Positions 7,169 through 15,108 of a stretch of DNA of 38,704 bases are shown here, piece by piece (within the stretch, counting starts at the first letter, position 1; every line of letters begins with the position of its first letter). The stretch covers positions 1 through 38,704 of the forward strand of contig NZ_VFIA01000046.1 in NCBI RefSeq assembly GCF_014282275.1. Direction: 5' to 3'. Position numbers and translations under genes: made by a program. The notes beneath the pieces are model-generated. The model was not told where the DNA came from. It was given only the letters and a program-made list of their open reading frames with translations, and searched no databases. This stretch comes from Spirosoma utsteinense (GTDB lineage: Bacteria > Bacteroidota > Bacteroidia > Cytophagales > Spirosomataceae).

Positions 7169-7894
7169 ATGAAGAATAATAATTTTCCTACCAAGAAGAC
7201 TTGCCCCGCGTGTGGCGAAGAGTTTGAGACCCTCAACAAAAGGCAATTGTATTGCATCGGTGACAAATGCAAAAATGCCTATCACACCCGCAAGAACAAA
7301 GAGGAGAAAGAACGAGTGGCCCGGACGATGGACGAGCTAACCGCTGAATTGAACCAGCATAAGGCGCGCCCCCACACCCCGCCCCCACCACCGGGAACGA
7401 TCACCAAACAATGGCAAATCCTGGATCAGCCCTACCAGACCCTATTGCTTGAATACGGGCAAAAAGAACAGGAAAAAGAAGAAATCGATCGCCAGATCCG
7501 GCAATTAACCGGGCCGGGACCGGGTTTACTATGGGGGGTGGGGATCGGTATTTTTCTGGCCCTGATCCCGATCAGCTTGTATTATGAGGCTCGCCGTCGC
7601 AAGGGGTTGGGGATGACGTTTTGGGTGATCTCCCTGGGGGGTTTAGGGCTGATGGGCGCTTCAGGCGGGGTCCTCGGCGGGTGGGTAAGAAACTCGCTGA
7701 GGACCGAAGCCGAGGAACAGCAATTAGCCGACCAGCTCGACAAGCAACAGGCCAAAAGGGCTGAAATAAGCCAGTGGCTCCAGTCGGCCGAACAACGGCT
7801 GGCTACCTTAGCCAGCGCACGGGATAAGGTAGCTAAATACGGTCCACCGAGTACTACCCCCCCGGATGAAGAAGCCTGGGCTAAGCCCTCATAA
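7169..7894 (+). CDS. Zinc-ribbon membrane protein with coiled coils, unknown function
   Basis: 241 residues. The N-terminus has a zinc-ribbon of the Bacteroidota 'CPxCG...YCxxxCKNAYH' type: CPAC at residues 11-14, then C29 and C34, followed by NAYHTRKNKEE, which passes into a charged helix. A proline-rich stretch (about 70-77) is followed by a heptad-like segment (EQEKEEIDRQIRQL), two adjacent hydrophobic segments (GLLWGVGIGIFLALIPISLYY and FWVISLGGLGLMGASGGVLGG, about 118-172) separated by a short basic loop (EARRRKG), and a second coiled coil (about 180-225). The topology suggests a membrane hairpin with both the zinc-ribbon and the coiled coil in the cytoplasm. The start is the ATG at 7169, with no alternative nearby. 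Upstream lies the nested palindrome; downstream is a compact hairpin. I cannot name the family beyond the zinc-ribbon. Confidence 0.7.
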   Translation: MKNNNFPTKKTCPACGEEFETLNKRQLYCIGDKCKNAYHTRKNKEEKERVARTMDELTAELNQHKARPHTPPPPPGTITKQWQILDQPYQTLLLEYGQKEQEKEEIDRQIRQLTGPGPGLLWGVGIGIFLALIPISLYYEARRRKGLGMTFWVISLGGLGLMGASGGVLGGWVRNSLRTEAEEQQLADQLDKQQAKRAEISQWLQSAEQRLATLASARDKVAKYGPPSTTPPDEEAWAKPS

Positions 7895-7903
7895 AACCCC
7901 ATA

Positions 7904-7921
7904 CTCCGTTTTATAACGGAG
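7904..7921 (+). terminator. Short perfect hairpin after the zinc-ribbon gene
   Basis: CTCCGTT (7904-7910), loop TTAT, AACGGAG (7915-7921). The stem starts 10 bp after the stop of the 7169-7894 gene. There is no U tract, which is common for Bacteroidota gene ends. Confidence 0.45.
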
Positions 7922-8033
7922 AAATAGGATGTTTCATAGGGGGTGTTTCCCTGCCCATCCCCAAGGGTGTATTGCGGAGATGCTGGCTCTGATTTAACAC
8001 CGGTGATGAGGTGGTATTTTACCCCGGTTGAGC

Positions 8034-8327
8034 ATGACGTTGACTCAACTTACGTCCAACCATTTTCAACGTATCAACTATCGCGCCGGCGAAACCGCTA
8101 CCCAGATTGGTCTCATAGCCACGCAGGCCGTTAGTTATTGCCCAATCAGCCGAATGCCCGCTGACAAGGTCCATAGTTTCTACCAACGTATGCTACCCAG
8201 CATGCCCATTAACGAAAGACCCTGTACCTTCAGCGGCAAACGTTCTCCTGTCGCCGTGACGACGACCCCCGTAAACTTTTCGCCCGGAACACACCCGTCT
8301 GCTTCTGTTACTGTACCCGTCACTTAA
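8034..8327 (+). CDS. Small hypothetical protein, 97 residues, doubtful
   Basis: Opens with ATG at 8034 (MTLTQLTSNHFQRINYRAGE) and ends at TAA 8325-8327. No recognised domain, signal or membrane segment; the last third is rich in T, P, S and V. The main argument for reality is that a long inverted repeat begins directly after the stop codon, as also happens behind the neighbouring unknown genes. Composition gives no strong support. Confidence 0.3.
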   Translation: MTLTQLTSNHFQRINYRAGETATQIGLIATQAVSYCPISRMPADKVHSFYQRMLPSMPINERPCTFSGKRSPVAVTTTPVNFSPGTHPSASVTVPVT

Positions 8328-8377
8328 ATCGAGCCGGGCCATCGTTGCTGAGCATCGCCTTGCAACGATGGCTCGAT
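8328..8377 (+). repeat. Inverted repeat immediately after a stop codon
   Basis: ATCGAG plus CCATCGTTGC on the left (8328-8333 and 8339-8348, interrupted by CCGGG) pairs with GCAACGATGGCTCGAT (8362-8377). The stem is 16 bp with one 5-nt bulge and a 13-nt loop. It starts at the base after the stop of the 8034-8327 frame. Confidence 0.65.
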
Positions 8378-8867
8378 CGGCGGCCCTACGGTGAAAGCTA
8401 ATTGGCCAGTCTGTGATCCACTCAACCTGGTTGCGTATTAGCCGTAAAGCTCCTCTTCAGTATCAGGCCAGCTCCACTCGCCTGGGGTGGATGATTTTGC
8501 CCTTAGAAAGGGGAGACGATACGGCACCGCACTTGGCTAGACTGGCAAAGGCTCAGATGGTTAGCCGCTGCCATGGAAAATTGGCCGGGCCGCCCTTTAG
8601 GTTCGTGGGGAAGTGAGAGTTCAAGATTTGATGATTTACCCACCAGTATCGGGGAGAGCTTTCGTACGGGACCCCAGCGGTTTCACTCTATGCTCGGGAC
8701 GGTCCGCTGTCGCGGTCAGATCCCGCCGGGTTTTCTTGCCCTAGTCCCAACGGGGTAGCCCGAGCCATGAAAATTCGGGCATCAAGACCCATTAGTAAGG
8801 GTTTGAGAAACTAGGTACGTTATAATCCCCAGGTCAAATTTCAACTCCGGGCGACTCCTACGCCTTA
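8378..8867. other. Non-coding or decayed stretch before the IS110 remnant
   Basis: No frame of convincing composition. A 6-bp hairpin (GCCCGA 8758-8763 / TCGGGC 8775-8780) lies about 90 bp upstream of the IS110 start. Confidence 0.35.
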
Positions 8868-9237
8868 TGGCCATTTACTTCTCCATTGGCATTGCTAAAG
8901 CTACGGCACCGGCCGGCCGATGCTGCCGTCTTCGATGGAGAAACCGGGGTGTTAACAGCCCAGTCTGACAACTCGGAAGTAAACATTAAGGCTATGCTTA
9001 CACTCATTAACGCCTTACCTGGTTTCACCATTGCCCACACCATCGGTTATAAGAAGCAGACGAGAATCTATACCATTCACCGACCAAACCAGCTTTTCTC
9101 TGTGGCCAGAAAACAGTTTACGGATCAAAAAGCGGCAGGGCACCCTGTGGCGTGGTTTACAACGCGGTAAAACAGATGCTATTGATGCTATTCGTATTGC
9201 TTGGTACGCCCGCTACCTCATTTTGCTTTCGAAATAA
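8868..9237 (+). pseudogene. IS110-family transposase remnant (N-terminal domain)
   Basis: The ATG at 8868 begins MAIYFSIGIAKAT, matching the IS110 start 'YvGIDiaKat' but with the first catalytic aspartate replaced by glycine. The frame then changes (about 8915) and continues DAAVFDGETGVLTAQSDN, typical of IS110. It changes again near 9130 to read LQRGKTDAIDAIRIAWYA, the diagnostic 'GKTDxxDAxxIAxYA' motif, ending at 9235-9237. The piece therefore covers most of the RuvC-like DEDD domain, over at least three frames, and lacks the C-terminal Transposase_20 domain. It is dead. Confidence 0.72.
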
Positions 9238-9572
9238 GCTGTGCTGGTGGCTACCACCACGGCCCCTATTCTACCCCAGTCAGTGGTGGCCGAGATTAAA
9301 TCAGAATCAGTCTATTTCGAGAAACCCCATACAGCCTGTAGGTATCAAAAAAGTTGGTAACCATCCCGCTGTCCGATGGTTTGATAATGCTCAATATTCT
9401 AAAAGTCACTTGGTATTCATTTTGTTGCTAGTACGAATAGTTCTGAATTTTCTTCTTTGTAGAATCAATAACAGTTGTTGCCTCCTGTACCGGAAACGTA
9501 CCCCCGGCTGTATAAATACCATTTTTGGATCATACCCGTCCCTTGACTGAGGGTACGCCGTTCACCTATTTA
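9238..9572. other. Degenerate stretch after the IS110 remnant
   Basis: A frame is open across 9152-9550, but its residues do not resemble the rest of an IS110 transposase or anything else. I see no supported feature. Confidence 0.35.
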
Positions 9573-10019
9573 CTAAATTTCAGACGAGTTGCGAATGCAG
9601 ATTAGAATTTCATAAGCGGTCGCTAAACCTCTGGCCATTAGCAATTTGGATGGATTGCCATGATAGTAACCAGATAGATATAATTCTCCGTACGCGGCAT
9701 TGAGTAGCCCGTGTAATTGTTGATTATATTCGGCCACTCTTTTTCGGTAATCTTCGATGCTCTTCGGTCTTTTGACTATAGCGGTCTGTCTGGCTTTCAA
9801 ATAGCTGTCAATGGCCACCAGTATTGCATTGAAAGCTATTCGGGCAGCCATCTTTACATATCTAACCCGAGCATACTCACCATCTTTTTCGCCTGCTTTT
9901 AGGAGAAGTATCTGTTGAGCCTGAATAAGGTGATAGGTTGCCCGTTGCTCATGTTGACTGATATCCAGACTCTTGTCGATAGTAGGGTGTTTCCTATTCA
10001 TGGTGAATTGGCTGGTCAT
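9573..10019 (-). CDS. DUF5618 family protein (HEPN-like helical protein)
   Basis: About 148 residues starting at the ATG at 10019; an ATG at 10000 (MNRKHPTIDKSLD) is an alternative. An all-helical pattern is evident: ATYHLIQAQQILLLKAG, KDGEYARVRYVKMAARIAFNAILVAIDSYL, KRPKSIEDYRKRVAEYNQ, then LHGLLNAAYGELYLSGYYHGN. This order, especially the 'YxxxxYVKMAxxxAFxxILxAxDxYL' helix and the 'KSIEDYRK' segment, is what I know from the DUF5618 family of Cytophagales, which looks like a HEPN fold. The Rx4-6H RNase motif of HEPN toxins is not evident, and no nucleotidyltransferase partner lies next to it. Function unknown. It stands alone between an IS110 remnant and an IS630 element. Confidence 0.65.
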   Translation of the reverse strand: MTSQFTMNRKHPTIDKSLDISQHEQRATYHLIQAQQILLLKAGEKDGEYARVRYVKMAARIAFNAILVAIDSYLKARQTAIVKRPKSIEDYRKRVAEYNQQLHGLLNAAYGELYLSGYYHGNPSKLLMARGLATAYEILICIRNSSEI

Positions 10020-10433
10020 CAACTGTTGCCGTTTTTTTAACCATCTATCCTATGTTAGTCTAAGTTATACTATTAATCACAATACTTAAGCTGGTCACAG
10101 TCGAACGATGGTATTCGAAAAGAGGAAGGCTGGCCCTTATTGGACTACTACTGATTACAGTACTGCTATCACTGGGGGTTTTCGAACGGCTCAAACGATA
10201 AAGAACTTTACCCTCAATGCTGACTGTTGATAAAGTATCAATACGGGGTGGAAGCTTCGTAATGGTGTGGATAGATACCTAAAGCCCCGGCCAACTTGAC
10301 CAGGGCTTTTATGTGTCTTACCTTGAAAAGTATCGGAGGTTTAATTGAACGATAGTAGTTTATGTGGGAACTGATTAGGAGCGGGCAGCAAGTACGTCTA
10401 CCCCCTTACCTTGTCCGGGCAATTGGGGCGCTT
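10020..10433. other. Intergenic stretch with a terminator-like hairpin
   Basis: No supported gene. A short frame near 10100-10200 would encode a hydrophobic peptide (RLALIGLLLITVLLSLGVFERLKR) but has no start codon. Confidence 0.4.
10281..10310 (+). terminator. Intrinsic-terminator-like hairpin
   Basis: AAAGCCC (10281-10287) pairs with GGGCTTT (10303-10309), and CGG/ACC-like inner bases add weak pairing. The stem is followed by TATGTGT. The A...T flanks make it usable in both directions. No recognised gene ends next to it on the plus strand. Confidence 0.45.
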
Positions 10434-10604
10434 CTAAACAAGTTGACTACCAAATTCAGTAGGTGTCATTTGGTAGTGCTCCCTATAGCAGTGACCAAAA
10501 TAAGTTAAACTATCGAACCCTACTAGATAAGCCGTTTCGGTTACCGTTCGCCCGGCTCGCAATAACTCACCGGCCCTACGCAGACGATACAGGCGAATCA
10601 ATAA
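10434..10604 (-). pseudogene. AraC-family regulator, C-terminal HTH fragment
   Basis: The minus-strand frame reads LLIRLYRLRRAGELLRAG, RTVTETAYLVGFDSLTYFGH, CYREHYQMTPTEFGSQLV and stop. This is the second helix-turn-helix of an AraC DNA-binding domain, of the kind found at the end of hybrid regulators or AraC regulators in Cytophagales ('VTETAYLVGFxSxxYFxxCFRxxYxMTPxEF'). It is cut exactly at the IS630 target TA (10606-10607). Joining the sequence across the IS does not restore the frame: the right flank gives a stop immediately, so the N-terminal part was lost or lies elsewhere. Confidence 0.78.
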
Positions 10605-10620
10605 CTAGTACTCTTCCAAT

Positions 10621-11343
10621 TTAATTCTTACATGGATTCAGCTTGTTATCTGGGTTAACCTGCTCATACCACCGTTTGAGTTTAGTTTCAGCCCTAGCCA
10701 CTGTAAAACTCCAATGCACTCTCACTGCTTGTTCGTTACGGTTAATGGTCCATAACTCGACTTGGCGAGCCAGTTCATTTAAACTACCAATACGCCGATT
10801 TAAACTTTGGCGCGCCAAGGCCGAAAACTCGATCTCCGCCATATTTAGCCAAGAGCCGTGTTTGGGTGTAAAATGAAACGCCAGTTTACGGCTCAGTAAC
10901 CGGGCTTGTGAAATAGGTAAATGCTCATAAAAAGAGCCGTATTTATGAGTGTTCAAATTATCCTGAATCAAATCAATCCGCTCAATATCAGCATAATGTG
11001 TTGATATCACTTCGTACATAAACTCGGCATAATCCGCTTTTGTACGCTGCTCACGCACCTGAGTAAAGCGTTGGCCTGTGTCTAAATCGTAAGCCAACAA
11101 GACTGCGCACATTCCTTTTCTGACATATTCATTGTCCTCTTTAGCCGGTTTGCCCGGTTTAGTAGGCAAGGCCGCTATTACATCATCAAGTAACTGACAA
11201 GGACGCTCATCGAAGCAGATACGGCCCCTGCCAACGATGGGTTGCTGGTTATAAACGGAGAGAACATTCTCCATTTTGGCTAAATACTCTCCATCTACCT
11301 GCCCGATGCACCATTGTTTTTTAAGCCAGGGCTTGAGCTTACT
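10621..11343 (-). CDS. IS630 transposase, frame B (DDE catalytic half)
   Basis: Entered from frame A after the A7 slip. Residues run SKLKPWLKKQWCIG, then MENVLSVYNQQP, with acidic residues in ICFDERPCQL (D), LIQDNLNTHKY (D) and HGSWLNMAEIEFSAL (E). The spacing fits the IS630 catalytic triad. The internal ATG at 11274 would also start before the first aspartate, so independent translation of the DDE half is possible here, unlike in the second copy. The C-terminus ends at 10621 just inside the left inverted repeat. Confidence 0.8.
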   Translation of the reverse strand, partial: SKLKPWLKKQWCIGQVDGEYLAKMENVLSVYNQQPIVGRGRICFDERPCQLLDDVIAALPTKPGKPAKEDNEYVRKGMCAVLLAYDLDTGQRFTQVREQRTKADYAEFMYEVISTHYADIERIDLIQDNLNTHKYGSFYEHLPISQARLLSRKLAFHFTPKHGSWLNMAEIEFSALARQSLNRRIGSLNELARQVELWTINRNEQAVRVHWSFTVARAETKLKRWYEQVNPDNKLNPCKN

Positions 11344-11759
11344 TTTTTTAAAGCTAACCGCACCGACTCGTCGTCAATGTGGATGTCAAGTTTGACTAAC
11401 CGCTCATTAATCAGGGCCGCTGTCCAGCGAGTACGGCCATCAGGGGCCACACTACAAGCCAGTTGGGTGATCTGAGCTTCCACCTGCTGAGTAACCTTGC
11501 GGGGCTGACCCGGCCGGGCTTTCTCACTAATAGCCCGTTCCAGTCCATTTTCTCGGTAGCGTTTTCGTAGGTTATAAACCGTAGCAATGCTGATGCCCAA
11601 TAAGTTACTAATCTGCTCGGGATGCTGGCCTTGATGTGAAAACTGCAAGGCTCTGACCCGGTTCAGCTTACGAACTGACTCTTTCCCTTTACTGACGAGA
11701 TTGTTTAGTGTTGTCTGGTCGGCTTCCGACAGGACGAACGGGGTAGCGATTTGGCCCAT
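11295..11759 (-). CDS. IS630 transposase, frame A (helix-turn-helix half)
   Basis: ATG at 11759 (MGQIATPFVLSEADQTTL). Two HTH units are visible: a homeodomain-like first unit (RALQFSHQGQHPEQISNLLGISIATVYNLRKRYRENGLE), a GQPRK linker, and a winged helix (TRWTAALINERLVKLDIHIDDESVRLALKK). After the A7 run at 11349-11343 the frame continues only with unrelated residues (VSSSPGLKNNGASGR) to a stop. The -1 frame reads SKLKPWLKKQWCIGQVDGE, which is the proper IS630 continuation. The full enzyme therefore needs a -1 slip; alternatively, this is a single-base indel mutation. Confidence 0.8.
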   Translation of the reverse strand: MGQIATPFVLSEADQTTLNNLVSKGKESVRKLNRVRALQFSHQGQHPEQISNLLGISIATVYNLRKRYRENGLERAISEKARPGQPRKVTQQVEAQITQLACSVAPDGRTRWTAALINERLVKLDIHIDDESVRLALKKVSSSPGLKNNGASGR

Positions 11760-11810
11760 GCCACAAAGCTAGCTAATTTACTCTAACCTCTATTTTGGAA
11801 GAGTACTAGT

Positions 11811-12273
11811 ATGGAAGAGCACCCATTAGAAAGGTATGGCTGTTTTTATAGGTTATTATTTGGGGACAGTAGGTTCGACTTGAATAGCAGCCGGTACGCT
11901 GGTGCAGGCCAATCGTTCGCGACATCGGAGTTGAAGCTAGTGAATAGAAAGGTTAGATCCGTCCAGCCTTTGATAATACCACGTATGTGTCTGAATCGGA
12001 GGATTTTGTAAACGTCACTTATGAATGATCGAAGCCAACCACTTTATTTTTAAATTGTAGAGGGGTTCAAACATAAAAAGTGTTGACATTGAATGGAATA
12101 ATACGGAGTATAGAAGAGATATCGTAACTGTTGAACTGTTTTAATAATTGGCAATGCCATAGCCGACGACCACGCCAATCCAATTTTTCGAAAGTCATCT
12201 GATAATGGATGGCTTCGGCTGGTTTCTTGCCTATCAAACTGCTTAAATCAATTAACTCAACCCAAGCTCAACT
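11811..12273. other. Intergenic stretch upstream of the secreted dehydrogenase
   Basis: A 66-codon frame at 11811-12011 has no recognisable features. I found no clear Bacteroidota promoter (TTG / TAnnTTTG) by eye before the ATG at 12274. Confidence 0.35.
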
Positions 12274-15015
12274 ATGAATCATTTCTTTCAAACGCTTTCG
12301 TCTGGTAGAGCAATCGCTCTGCTCGTTTTACTGGTCCTGCTTCAACGGCAACTCGTTGGGGCGCAAACCTTCCCGGCCAATTTTGCCGGCGTCCAGGTAG
12401 CCACTGGCCTTGATCCAGTGGGTATAGCTATTGCCCCGGATGGTCGCGTCTTTCTGGCGGAGAAAAATGGTAAAGTGAGAATCGTTAAAAATGGTACGTT
12501 GCTGGCTGCGCCATTTTTAAGCATTCCCAATGTCGATAATTTCAACGAGCGGGGATTGCTGAAGGTGGTACTTGATCCTGATTTCGGTACCAATAACTTT
12601 CTCTACGCCTATTATACCTTCAAAGCAGCCGGCAGTTCGGTGAGTAACAACCGGGTAAGCCGTTTTACCGCTACGGGCGATGTCGCGCTGGGTGGTAGTG
12701 AGCGCGTGTTAATTGATATTGATCCATTAGGTACGGTTGGCTACCACAACGGTGGGGGCTTAGCCATTAAAGAGGGAAAGCTGTTTATCTCAGTCGGGGA
12801 AAATACGGTTGCCCAAAACGCACAATCATTCACGACGCTGAAAGGGAAAATCCTTCGCATTAATTTAGATGGCAGCATTCCGACCGATAATCCCTTCTAT
12901 ACAACGGCTACAGGCGTCAACCGGGCAATCTGGGCATTGGGACTCCGTAACCCATTTCGGATAGCCTTGCAACCCGGCTCGGGTAAACTGTTCATCAACG
13001 ATGTAGGCAACAGCAGTTGGGAAGAAATCAATGAAGGTATGGCCGGAAAAAATTACGGCTGGCCGGGCATCGAAGGCGTGCGAACTACGCAAACGCCACC
13101 CACGAACTACCAGGACCCCTTCTATGCCTATGACCATAGCCAGGGTTGCTCCATCACGGCTGGCGCGTTTTACAATCCTACTACCGCCAAGTTTCCGAGT
13201 GCCTACGTTGGGAAATATTTCTTTGGTGATTATTGCAACGGCTGGATTAAGACGATTGATCCGTCTACGAAAGCGGTTACCAATTTTGCATCGGGTATTA
13301 ATCGACCCTTGGATGTGGCCGTCAACGCGGAGGGAACGCTCTATTTTATTGCCAGGGGCGGTATTGCCGGGGGGTCCGATGCGGCCAACACGTCGAGTAC
13401 CAATGGTGTTCTTTGGCGCGTTGATTACACGGGAAACGGGTTGCCGGCAATTGCGGTGCAGCCGACCAGCAAAACGGTCTCGGTGGGGCAGTCGGTTACC
13501 TTTACCACCGTTGCTTCTGGAAATCCGACGCCCACCTATCAATGGCAGCGAAATGGAGTTTCTATTTCAGGAGCCACTTCACCAACCTATACGCTATCCA
13601 GTCCAGCCTTGGCTGATAATGGGACTAAATACAAGGTGATTGTCAGTAATGCAGCCGGAAGTGCCACCAGTAGTGAAGCAACGCTACTGGTCATTACCAA
13701 TCAATTACCGGTTGCCACGATTATTACGCCCGCAACGGGTGTGCGGTATGCAGGAGGCGATGTCATTTCGTTTTCCGGGACGGGTACCGACGGGGAGGAC
13801 GGCAATTTGCCCGCCAGTGCTTTTACTTGGAAAGTTGATCTGTATCATTTTGATTCTCCGGCTCATGCACACCCTGCCATGGAACCCACGAGTGGCATTA
13901 CCACGGGCCGTTTTACCATACCCACCCAGATGGAAACGTCGGCCAACGTCGTGTTCCGGCTATTTCTGACGGTAACGGATTCAAAAGGGGCTACCACTAC
14001 CGTATCCCGGGATGTGGTTCCCATTACTTCGACTGTTACGTTAGCCACTAGCCCTGCTGGCTTAGTCCTGAAACTGGACGGTAGTTCACGAACAGCGCCC
14101 TACTCCTTTACGGGTGTGAGTCGTATCGTTCGAAGTGTGGAAGCGGTCTCTCCGCAAACCGTAGGCGGTGTTACCTACACATTTTCTTCCTGGTCAAACG
14201 GGGGTGGGCAAACTCAGAACCTGTCAACGCCCGGGGTCAATTCGACGCTGACCGCCAACTTTGTTCCCTCCCCGACTGGCGGCACCGGCATTGTAGCGGG
14301 TGGTGTTTATGAGCTTGAAGCTCAACATGTCCTGGGCCATCGACTGGATGTGCGGGGCCTGAGTACCGCCGATCAAGCGATTGTCGAACTCTACCGAAGC
14401 AACGGGGGACCTAATCAGCGATGGAAGTTCATCGCCAAAGGAAGCGGTCTTTATGAACTTGAGCCTCAGCATGCCCCAGGAAAACGCCTGGATGTAGCTG
14501 GCCGAAGTGCCAGTGATAATAGCAAAGTACAAACCTATACCAGTAATGGGGGCAGTAATCAGGTTTGGAAATTGATTGATCTGGGTAGCAACATCTATGG
14601 GTTAGAACCTCAGTGTGCTATTGGCAACCGCCTTGATATTGGCCTGGTAGACGGCGTGACTAGGGCCGTCAGTAAAATCGCTAGCGCGAGTGTTAGTCAG
14701 CGCTGGAAGTTAATTGCGATCTCGTCTCCCCGACTGGGAGCCGATGTCGTGTTAGAATCGGTTGAATTACTGTCGGCAGCTCCTAATCCGGTAACGAGCG
14801 AGACGACCATCCATTTTCAGCTACCCGCCAAAAGTCAGCAGGCAACTATCCAGCTTCATGACGTACAAGGACAACTGGTGCGCCTGATCGAGGTGTCGAC
14901 GAACACCAAAGGAATCGTTTTGATTAATCGTAAGGGATTGGCAACTGGCTTATACCACTACAGTTTAGTGATTGATGGAGCCATCGTAGCCACAAAGCGG
15001 TTGGTCATAAATTAA
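12274..15015 (+). CDS. Secreted PQQ-dependent sugar dehydrogenase-like protein with Ig, ricin and T9SS sorting domains
   Basis: 913 residues. A signal peptide (about 1-30, ending VGAQ) is followed by a GSDH/sorbosone-dehydrogenase six-bladed propeller (about 38-385). Family landmarks include GIAIAPDGRVFLAEKNGKVR, the catalytic-base histidine at 158 in GYHNGGGL, GLRNPFRIAL, and NDVGNSSWEEIN. Next come an Ig-like domain (about 392-475, YQWQRNG...Y.V.VSNAAGS), a PKD/cadherin-like segment with AHAHPAMEP (about 478-590), a bacterial repeat module (about 592-665, FSSWSNGGGQTQNL), a ricin-type lectin (about 672-790, repeated YELEPQHAPGKRLDV and NQxWK units) and a C-terminal type IX sorting domain (APNPVTSETTIHF...GLATGLYHYSL). 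It is probably exported across the outer membrane, binds glycan through the lectin, and oxidises a sugar with PQQ. No PQQ biosynthesis gene is in the window. A hairpin follows the stop. Confidence 0.85.
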   Translation: MNHFFQTLSSGRAIALLVLLVLLQRQLVGAQTFPANFAGVQVATGLDPVGIAIAPDGRVFLAEKNGKVRIVKNGTLLAAPFLSIPNVDNFNERGLLKVVLDPDFGTNNFLYAYYTFKAAGSSVSNNRVSRFTATGDVALGGSERVLIDIDPLGTVGYHNGGGLAIKEGKLFISVGENTVAQNAQSFTTLKGKILRINLDGSIPTDNPFYTTATGVNRAIWALGLRNPFRIALQPGSGKLFINDVGNSSWEEINEGMAGKNYGWPGIEGVRTTQTPPTNYQDPFYAYDHSQGCSITAGAFYNPTTAKFPSAYVGKYFFGDYCNGWIKTIDPSTKAVTNFASGINRPLDVAVNAEGTLYFIARGGIAGGSDAANTSSTNGVLWRVDYTGNGLPAIAVQPTSKTVSVGQSVTFTTVASGNPTPTYQWQRNGVSISGATSPTYTLSSPALADNGTKYKVIVSNAAGSATSSEATLLVITNQLPVATIITPATGVRYAGGDVISFSGTGTDGEDGNLPASAFTWKVDLYHFDSPAHAHPAMEPTSGITTGRFTIPTQMETSANVVFRLFLTVTDSKGATTTVSRDVVPITSTVTLATSPAGLVLKLDGSSRTAPYSFTGVSRIVRSVEAVSPQTVGGVTYTFSSWSNGGGQTQNLSTPGVNSTLTANFVPSPTGGTGIVAGGVYELEAQHVLGHRLDVRGLSTADQAIVELYRSNGGPNQRWKFIAKGSGLYELEPQHAPGKRLDVAGRSASDNSKVQTYTSNGGSNQVWKLIDLGSNIYGLEPQCAIGNRLDIGLVDGVTRAVSKIASASVSQRWKLIAISSPRLGADVVLESVELLSAAPNPVTSETTIHFQLPAKSQQATIQLHDVQGQLVRLIEVSTNTKGIVLINRKGLATGLYHYSLVIDGAIVATKRLVIN

Positions 15016-15054
15016 TAGGGGAGGGGTAATTTTGTTTTATAGAATAGTACCAGG

Positions 15055-15108
15055 ACGCTAACGCAATACGTATCATTTAACTCTGGAGGATGCATATTGC
15101 GTTAGCGT
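15055..15108 (+). terminator. 14-bp perfect inverted repeat after the dehydrogenase gene
   Basis: ACGCTAACGCAATA (15055-15068) and TATTGCGTTAGCGT (15095-15108) are exact reverse complements, 40 bp past the stop codon. TCTCTG follows. It would serve convergent transcription poorly, since the next minus-strand gene ends 410 bp away, so it most likely ends the dehydrogenase transcript. Confidence 0.6.

Larger units (their letters stand above)
10606..11808 (-). mobile_element. IS630-family insertion sequence (third copy)
   Basis: The inverted repeats ACTAGTACTCTTCCAA (10604-10619) and its exact reverse complement (11795-11810) bound the element. If the TA inside each end (10606-10607 and 11807-11808) is the target duplication, the element begins GTACTCTTCC, similar in style to the AGTACATTC ends of the second copy. 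It carries HTH and DDE frames on the minus strand with a -1 relation at an A7 run. It has truncated an AraC-type gene. Confidence 0.8.

Noticed and set aside
8413..8758. Overlapping frames of 61-67 codons
   Set aside because: No motif, no start context, and they conflict with each other.
10100..10200. Hydrophobic peptide frame (ALIGLLLITVLLSLGVF)
   Set aside because: Would look like a small toxin or membrane peptide, but there is no start codon between the upstream stop and the hydrophobic segment.
11811..12011. 66-codon frame next to the IS630 right end
   Set aside because: Tested as the missing N-terminal part of the AraC fragment or another gene; neither strand gives a recognisable match.
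12865..13542. 225-codon frame antisense to the PQQ dehydrogenase
   Set aside because: Shadow of a GC-rich coding region; no domain, and the sense frame is unambiguous.
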